A stretch of 64,000 nt of DNA from Streblospio benedicti (taxonomy: Eukaryota; Annelida; Polychaeta; Spionida; Spionidae). Within the stretch, counting starts at the first letter, position 1. Each line of letters starts with the position of its first letter. The translations under genes and the position numbers were made by a program. Below, piece after piece: positions 61,501-64,000 of this stretch. The stretch lies in contig CM032660.1 in assembly GCA_019095985.1 (NCBI GenBank), positions 14,553,654-14,617,653 on the forward strand, in the 5' to 3' direction. Below the pieces are notes generated by a model that worked only from the letters and a program-made list of their open reading frames with translations, was not told where the DNA came from and searched no databases.

Positions 61501-63985
61501 CATAAAGTTGGACTCACGGTTTACTGTAAGTAATAGTGGTAATGCAATGACATTTGCATAGTTTTTGTAACAGAAACCGTGCATTTCAGACATGATGTAA
61601 CAAAGAGATAGCAGACAGTTATATAGCTGTGTTGTTACTTCAGTGCCTCCTCGCTTTGTGGATGAAGATGGTCATCCTATCACAGATGACACTGAAGATC
61701 CACCATCAGAATCTCAGTATATTACCCGCAATGGAACCACTCGTTTTACATGTCAAGTCGATGCTTATCCAGCTCCACAGATAACTTGGTATGTGCTAAT
61801 ATTCTGAAGTCAATTTTGAAATGCTTTCCTATTTCAAATGTAAAATGACAATTATGTGTGTACACATTCTAATCATAATCTAAGCTATCTACATGAAGAT
61901 CTTTGAATATTGCATTACATATTCCATATACGTCAAAACTTATTCGACAGGTATAAGAATGACCAAGAGTTGAGAGAAGAAAATTTGATATCGAAAGTGA
62001 GAATCTTAAATGAGGGCAAAGTGCTTGAGATCATTGATGTTGATATCAGCGATGATGCTAGATACCGCTGTGTTGCAATAAATCTGGCTGGAGAGACACA
62101 GAAAGACTTTGATCTTAATGTCCAAGGTAAAATAATTTGCTACAGATGTTAATACTTGAATATAACATACCCCAAGCCTTAATACACCTGATAAAGTAAG
62201 ATAGCGGTTAGATGTTTAGTTAATTATTTATAAACCTCAAATACATGTTTGTGTTTTTCAATATACTTGTTCAGACAACTGACAATCTTATATGTTGTTG
62301 ATATTCTTTTAATTCATAGCTTACTATGAGGTAAACTCAAATGCACAATAAAGATAATTTGATGATTTTTTTCCCATGTCAGAACCACCAAAAATCGATG
62401 AGACTGGAGCATCTTCCCGCAACCTAACAGTGATCAAGGATAGGCCCATTGTGATCGAATGCCCAGTAACTGGAATTCCAATGCCAAACATCAAGTGGTT
62501 CAAGGATGGAAGAGAGTTGAATGTAAATAATCAACATTATATATATCTTCAATTGTTTTGGCAATTTTTACCGAAGATGAAGATAATTTGAACATATTAA
62601 AGGGTGCTCCTTCGTTGGGCTATATGTTATATGTTTGAGTTGATCTTTCACATGTGTTCACGCATCTATCCGTAAAAAGTGTGGACTTTTAACTGTTGTG
62701 AATATCAATGTCCTTACTGTCTTGTATCAATATGTTGTTTATATCATCTTTATGCGTATGATGTCCATGTATATTGTGATGACTATGTTGTATATCTGTA
62801 TGTGAAAGTTGTTCATACTCTCCATGTCCTATGTTTTGTGTGACATACATCTTACCTATATATTTCCTTAGTTTGATTTCCAGGTAAACTTTGACCCCAA
62901 TCTGCGTTTAATGGCATCAGGGACCCGTTTGGAGATCACGAGTGCGTATGTCACAGACAGTGGACTGTATAAGTGTCAGGCTGTAAACCCTGCAGGAGAG
63001 GTGGAGAGAGAGTATGAACTCAAAGTTTGGGGTGAGTATTCTTTAGCTACATTGTATAATAGGGAGTCATATGTATGATTTGTAAAAACGTTCATGTTTT
63101 TCTCTTATCTATGATTAGAAATTTCATAAAGATAATGATTTAAATGTGATTACGATTTCAATGAGGAATGTCATAAATCAAGAGTAATATGCAAAAATGT
63201 ATTCTCAATACTGACTATATGAATTACTGTATATTTTTTTCCCAAGTTTGCTTGTGAATTCAATTCTACTCTCACTGTTCTGCCAAGCAAGCTCCTGTCA
63301 CTGTATTGACATAGCTGAAGAGACATCTTCCATTTTACTATATCAAGTGGCCCTGGCGGAACTCGAACTCACGACCCCAAGGTTGTGAGACCAGAATGAT
63401 ACCATCATCCCAAGCAGCGGGCCACTTGATATAGTAAAATGGAAGATGTCTCTTCAGCTATGTCAATACAGTGGCAGGAGCTTGCTTGGCAGAACAGTGA
63501 GAGTAGAATTGAATACTGACTATGATGTCCATTTTTTCTTATATGTTATCTATAACATTACCATATGATATTTATGAAATACTCAATAGAAAATCAACAT
63601 ATTCAAATGAATAAGATAAATTCACCGTTTGAAGTCTACTATAATATACGGATAGAAATGCAAGGATCTAATGTGCGGCATTGTTTATTTGCCATGTTTT
63701 CAGTTCCGGCCCAAATTGATGGAGCGGACACAGTGTCTCAGCCGGAGGTGATCATCAACAAAACTATCACCCTGCACTGTCCCGCCTCTGGCGAGCCACT
63801 GCCCAAAGTGTCGTGGTTCAAGAGTGAGAGAGAAATAACTAAGAATACGTCCCGTGTCACGATTCTTGATGATGGATGGAGACTGCAAATTGGCGAAGCA
63901 GAGATTTCTGATGCTGACCGCTATTCGTGTCACGCGAAAAATGAAGCTGGAAACTCGGAAAAATATTATGATTTGAGCGTATTAG
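34158..63985 (+). CDS. HMCN1: Hemicentin (5' part): signal peptide, VWA domain, hemicentin region, 13 Ig domains; continues beyond window
   Basis: Coding exons: 34158-34590, 44966-45195, 49450-49572, 51257-51428, 51572-51796, 52040-52224, 52620-52837, 52943-53064, 53283-53454, 53785-53876, 55202-55474, 55841-55965, 56431-56575, 57597-57776, 57963-58058, 58254-58447, 58747-58828, 58961-59236, 59510-59684, 60149-60246, 60438-60594, 60684-60811, 61148-61312, 61415-61525, 61644-61788, 61951-62126, 62383-62522, 62884-63031, 63704-63985. Junctions are GT-AG and phases agree throughout, giving 1689 residues so far. The VWA and following region align closely with human hemicentin-1 ([44 protein letters not shown]). 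Hemicentins are secreted matrix proteins that join basement membranes and organise epithelial contacts. The rest of the Ig array and the C-terminal nidogen/EGF modules must lie to the right. The first intron is 10.4 kb. Orthology to HMCN1 versus HMCN2 cannot be decided here. Confidence 0.95.
42082..42267. mobile_element. pogo-like MITE, 186 bp
   Basis: Left end CAGTAGACCCTTGTTTTATC, right end GATAACGAGTTTCTACTG, TA on both sides (42080-42081 and 42268-42269). Same end type as the element at 15949. Confidence 0.75.
43055..43236. mobile_element. Decayed pogo-like MITE
   Basis: It begins TA-CAGTAGAAACTCTCTATTG and continues with 'agagaggtg...gaaaagtggtct', the same body as the copies at 56217 and 60875. 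The right inverted end is eroded, so the end coordinate is approximate. Confidence 0.55.
44966..51256 (+). CDS. Hemicentin exons 2-3: rest of VWA domain
   Basis: Exons 44966-45195 and 49450-49572. Exon 2 carries [20 protein letters not shown] and [13 protein letters not shown]; its Thr/Asp positions complete the metal site. Exon 3 carries [18 protein letters not shown] and [17 protein letters not shown]. Intron 2 (4.25 kb) hosts a MITE and a nested Helitron. Intron 3 (1.7 kb) has a SINE fragment. Confidence 0.93.
45465..45639. mobile_element. MITE with perfect 16-bp inverted ends
   Basis: CAGTGAATGTCCTCAA at the left and TTGAGGACATTCACTG at the right, flanked by TA. The 175-bp element is non-coding, in hemicentin intron 2. 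The perfect ends suggest a fairly recent insertion. Confidence 0.8.
46882..48423. mobile_element. TIR element split by a Helitron
   Basis: ATGATGTACATTTTGTCACG/CTCCGCAAAAGTGGAAC at the left is mirrored at the right by GTTCCACTTTTGCGGAG/CCTGACAAAATGTACATCAT. The arms are about 38 bp with one or two differences. Removing the Helitron leaves a MITE of about 390 bp. No coding capacity. Confidence 0.75.
47065..48215 (+). mobile_element. Non-autonomous Helitron, 1151 bp
   Basis: The 5' end TCTATATATATAAAGGAAG follows a host A. The 3' end CTAGT is followed by a host T. Six bases before it is the hairpin ACCCG-aggaacgc-CGGGT. These are the hallmarks of Helitron ends inserted in an AT dinucleotide. 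The G-rich interior includes two diverged copies of a block ('tgcacgtgtttac...gagggatcaa(g/t)cattgcca...gggatgtgggacaggg', around 47400 and 47770). There is no Rep/helicase frame. Confidence 0.85.
49742..49850 (-). mobile_element. SINE fragment, tRNA-like 3' half
   Basis: It resembles the centre and arm of the foldback at 63258-63514: 'acatagccgaagacattttatcttccattta', then 'tatcaagtagccctgacgagactcgagctcac'. On the minus strand the last block gives a degenerate tRNA B box (GAGCTCGAGTCTC). It lies in hemicentin intron 3. Confidence 0.55.
51257..52837 (+). CDS. Hemicentin exons 4-7: region between VWA and first Ig, plus start of Ig1
   Basis: Exons 51257-51428, 51572-51796, 52040-52224, 52620-52837. 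The sequence matches the conserved hemicentin segment after the VWA domain: [90 protein letters not shown]. Exon 6 ends at the weak donor GTCTGT, supported by the phase and the alignment. Exon 7 runs into Ig1. Confidence 0.92.
52690..53064 (+). CDS. Hemicentin Ig domain 1 (exons 7-8)
   Basis: Cys in RLTCSVTS, core Trp in QWFRDT, second Cys in [13 protein letters not shown]. The intra-domain intron is phase 2 and only 105 bp. Confidence 0.9.
53283..53876 (+). CDS. Hemicentin Ig domain 2 (exons 9-10)
   Basis: DPPPTIIQH start, [30 protein letters not shown]. The intra-domain intron is phase 2; entry and exit are phase 1. Confidence 0.9.
55202..55474 (+). CDS. Hemicentin Ig domain 3 (exon 11, undivided)
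   Basis: [13 protein letters not shown] start, [36 protein letters not shown]. One 273-bp exon encodes the whole domain, phase 1 at both ends. Confidence 0.92.
55841..56575 (+). CDS. Hemicentin Ig domain 4 (exons 12-13)
   Basis: [10 protein letters not shown] start, [19 protein letters not shown], then [18 protein letters not shown] and [10 protein letters not shown] in exon 13. The internal intron is phase 0. Exon 13 is almost saturated with G/C at third positions (45 of 48 codons by hand count), against 14 of 41 in exon 12. A pogo-like MITE ends 38 bp before exon 13. Confidence 0.9.
56217..56392. mobile_element. pogo-like MITE next to hemicentin exon 13
   Basis: Ends CAGTTGAACCTCTATTAGG and GAGATTCTACTG. 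The body 'agagaggtggtctctata...gaaaagtggtctta' is shared with the copies at 43055 and 60875. Confidence 0.65.
56576..57596 (+). other. Hemicentin intron 13
   Basis: About 1 kb, less AT-rich in its first half. I see no exon or recognisable repeat. Confidence 0.6.
57597..58058 (+). CDS. Hemicentin Ig domain 5 (exons 14-15)
   Basis: [10 protein letters not shown] start, [35 protein letters not shown]. The internal intron is phase 1, so exon 15 is itself a symmetric 1-1 exon. Confidence 0.9.
58254..58828 (+). CDS. Hemicentin Ig domain 6 (exons 16-17)
   Basis: [11 protein letters not shown] start, [20 protein letters not shown], then [16 protein letters not shown]. By alignment to its neighbours, the usual core Trp is Phe (IMFVK where others have ILWTK). 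The internal intron is phase 0. Confidence 0.9.
58961..59236 (+). CDS. Hemicentin Ig domain 7 (exon 18, undivided)
   Basis: VPPKIKDDG start, [34 protein letters not shown]. The whole domain is in one 276-bp 1-1 exon. Confidence 0.92.
59510..60246 (+). CDS. Hemicentin Ig domain 8 (exons 19-20)
   Basis: [12 protein letters not shown] start, [36 protein letters not shown]. The internal intron is phase 2. It contains a pyrimidine-rich stretch of repeated 'tttttcccacatcccac' words after the donor. Confidence 0.9.
60438..60811 (+). CDS. Hemicentin Ig domain 9 (exons 21-22)
   Basis: [11 protein letters not shown] start, [34 protein letters not shown]. The internal intron is phase 2 and just 89 bp. 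Confidence 0.9.
60875..61052. mobile_element. pogo-like MITE, 178 bp
   Basis: Ends CAGTAGAACCTCTTTAGTAG and GAAGGTTGTACTG, TA on both sides. It fills most of the intron between Ig9 and Ig10, and its body is shared with the copies at 56217 and 43055. Confidence 0.8.
61148..61525 (+). CDS. Hemicentin Ig domain 10 (exons 23-24)
   Basis: [14 protein letters not shown] start, [35 protein letters not shown]. The internal intron is phase 1. Confidence 0.9.
61644..62126 (+). CDS. Hemicentin Ig domain 11 (exons 25-26)
   Basis: [12 protein letters not shown] start, with a short acidic insert (DDTEDPPSE) before [16 protein letters not shown]. The core Trp codon is split by the phase-2 intron. Second Cys in [14 protein letters not shown]. 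Confidence 0.9.
62383..63031 (+). CDS. Hemicentin Ig domain 12 (exons 27-28)
   Basis: [13 protein letters not shown] start, [35 protein letters not shown]. The internal intron is phase 0; exon 28 starts after TTCCAG. Confidence 0.9.
63258..63514. repeat. Near-perfect foldback with tRNA-like centre
   Basis: Arms of about 95 bp (63258-63353 and 63418-63514) differ at about one position. The loop (63354-63417) reads on the minus strand as the 3' half of a tRNA-like sequence with B box GAGTTCGAGTTCC. A shortened copy lies at 15836 and a single-arm relative at 49742. It is in the intron before Ig13. Confidence 0.75.
63704..63985 (+). CDS. Hemicentin Ig domain 13 (exon 29, undivided)
   Basis: [12 protein letters not shown] start, [35 protein letters not shown] single 1-1 exon ending at a GTGAGT donor, so the gene continues to the right of the window. 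Confidence 0.92.
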
Positions 63986-64000
63986 GTGAGTGTAGACTGA

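Noticed and set aside
63354-63417. tRNA gene
   Set aside because: Only the 3' half resembles a tRNA; no acceptor stem or proper 5' half, and it is the loop of a repeat.

Overview
The window is from an invertebrate animal nuclear genome. It is AT-rich, has introns of 0.1 to 10 kb, and is dense in small transposons. The proteins have clear bilaterian orthologues. A repeat at 19956-20650 has the 'aacaagagg...gctcacctg' opening that I associate with bivalve genomes. A bivalve or other lophotrochozoan is the best guess, and the sequence alone does not prove it. A run of 100 Ns (25447-25546) marks an assembly gap.

Four host genes can be read. (1) A taperin/phostensin-family gene on the minus strand: its large coding exon is 1407-3690, with one apparent single-base frame break, and its C-terminal exon is not securely placed. 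(2) Head to head with it, a seven-exon tektin-like coiled-coil gene (CCDC105/TEKTL1 type) on the plus strand, 4407-10353. The shared ~0.7 kb upstream region holds a perfect CRE palindrome and an RFX X-box-like site, which fits a ciliary role. (3) RAB14 on the minus strand, 22379-14939, with all eight coding exons recovered and every splice phase consistent, giving 214 residues. (4) The 5' part of a hemicentin gene on the plus strand, from 34158 past the window end: signal peptide, long acidic tyrosine-rich linker, VWA domain, hemicentin-specific region, and 13 Ig domains in 29 coding exons. A possible exon of an unidentified minus-strand gene lies just upstream of hemicentin at 33872-34011.

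The space between RAB14 and hemicentin (22.4-34.1 kb) is a transposon graveyard. It holds a Penelope-like GIY-YIG relic, several inverted-repeat elements, a three-level nest (TA-flanked MITE, then a hAT-like element with an 8-bp duplication, then a tRNA-derived SINE), and a foldback around a second GIY-YIG-like fragment. Introns carry more: five pogo/Tigger-like MITEs with CAGTA-type ends, a hAT-like MITE with a 7-bp target duplication, two foldbacks of one tRNA-like family, and a 1.15-kb non-autonomous Helitron nested inside another MITE (hemicentin intron 2).

The genes do not form one pathway. Taperin-like and tektin-like products both fit cytoskeletal or ciliary structures and may share a promoter. 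RAB14 acts in endosome/Golgi traffic, and hemicentin is an extracellular-matrix protein. I found no undescribed enzymatic or defence system. The most unusual content is the nested and foldback transposon architecture, the GC-saturated half of one hemicentin Ig domain, and the frame break in the taperin-like gene.
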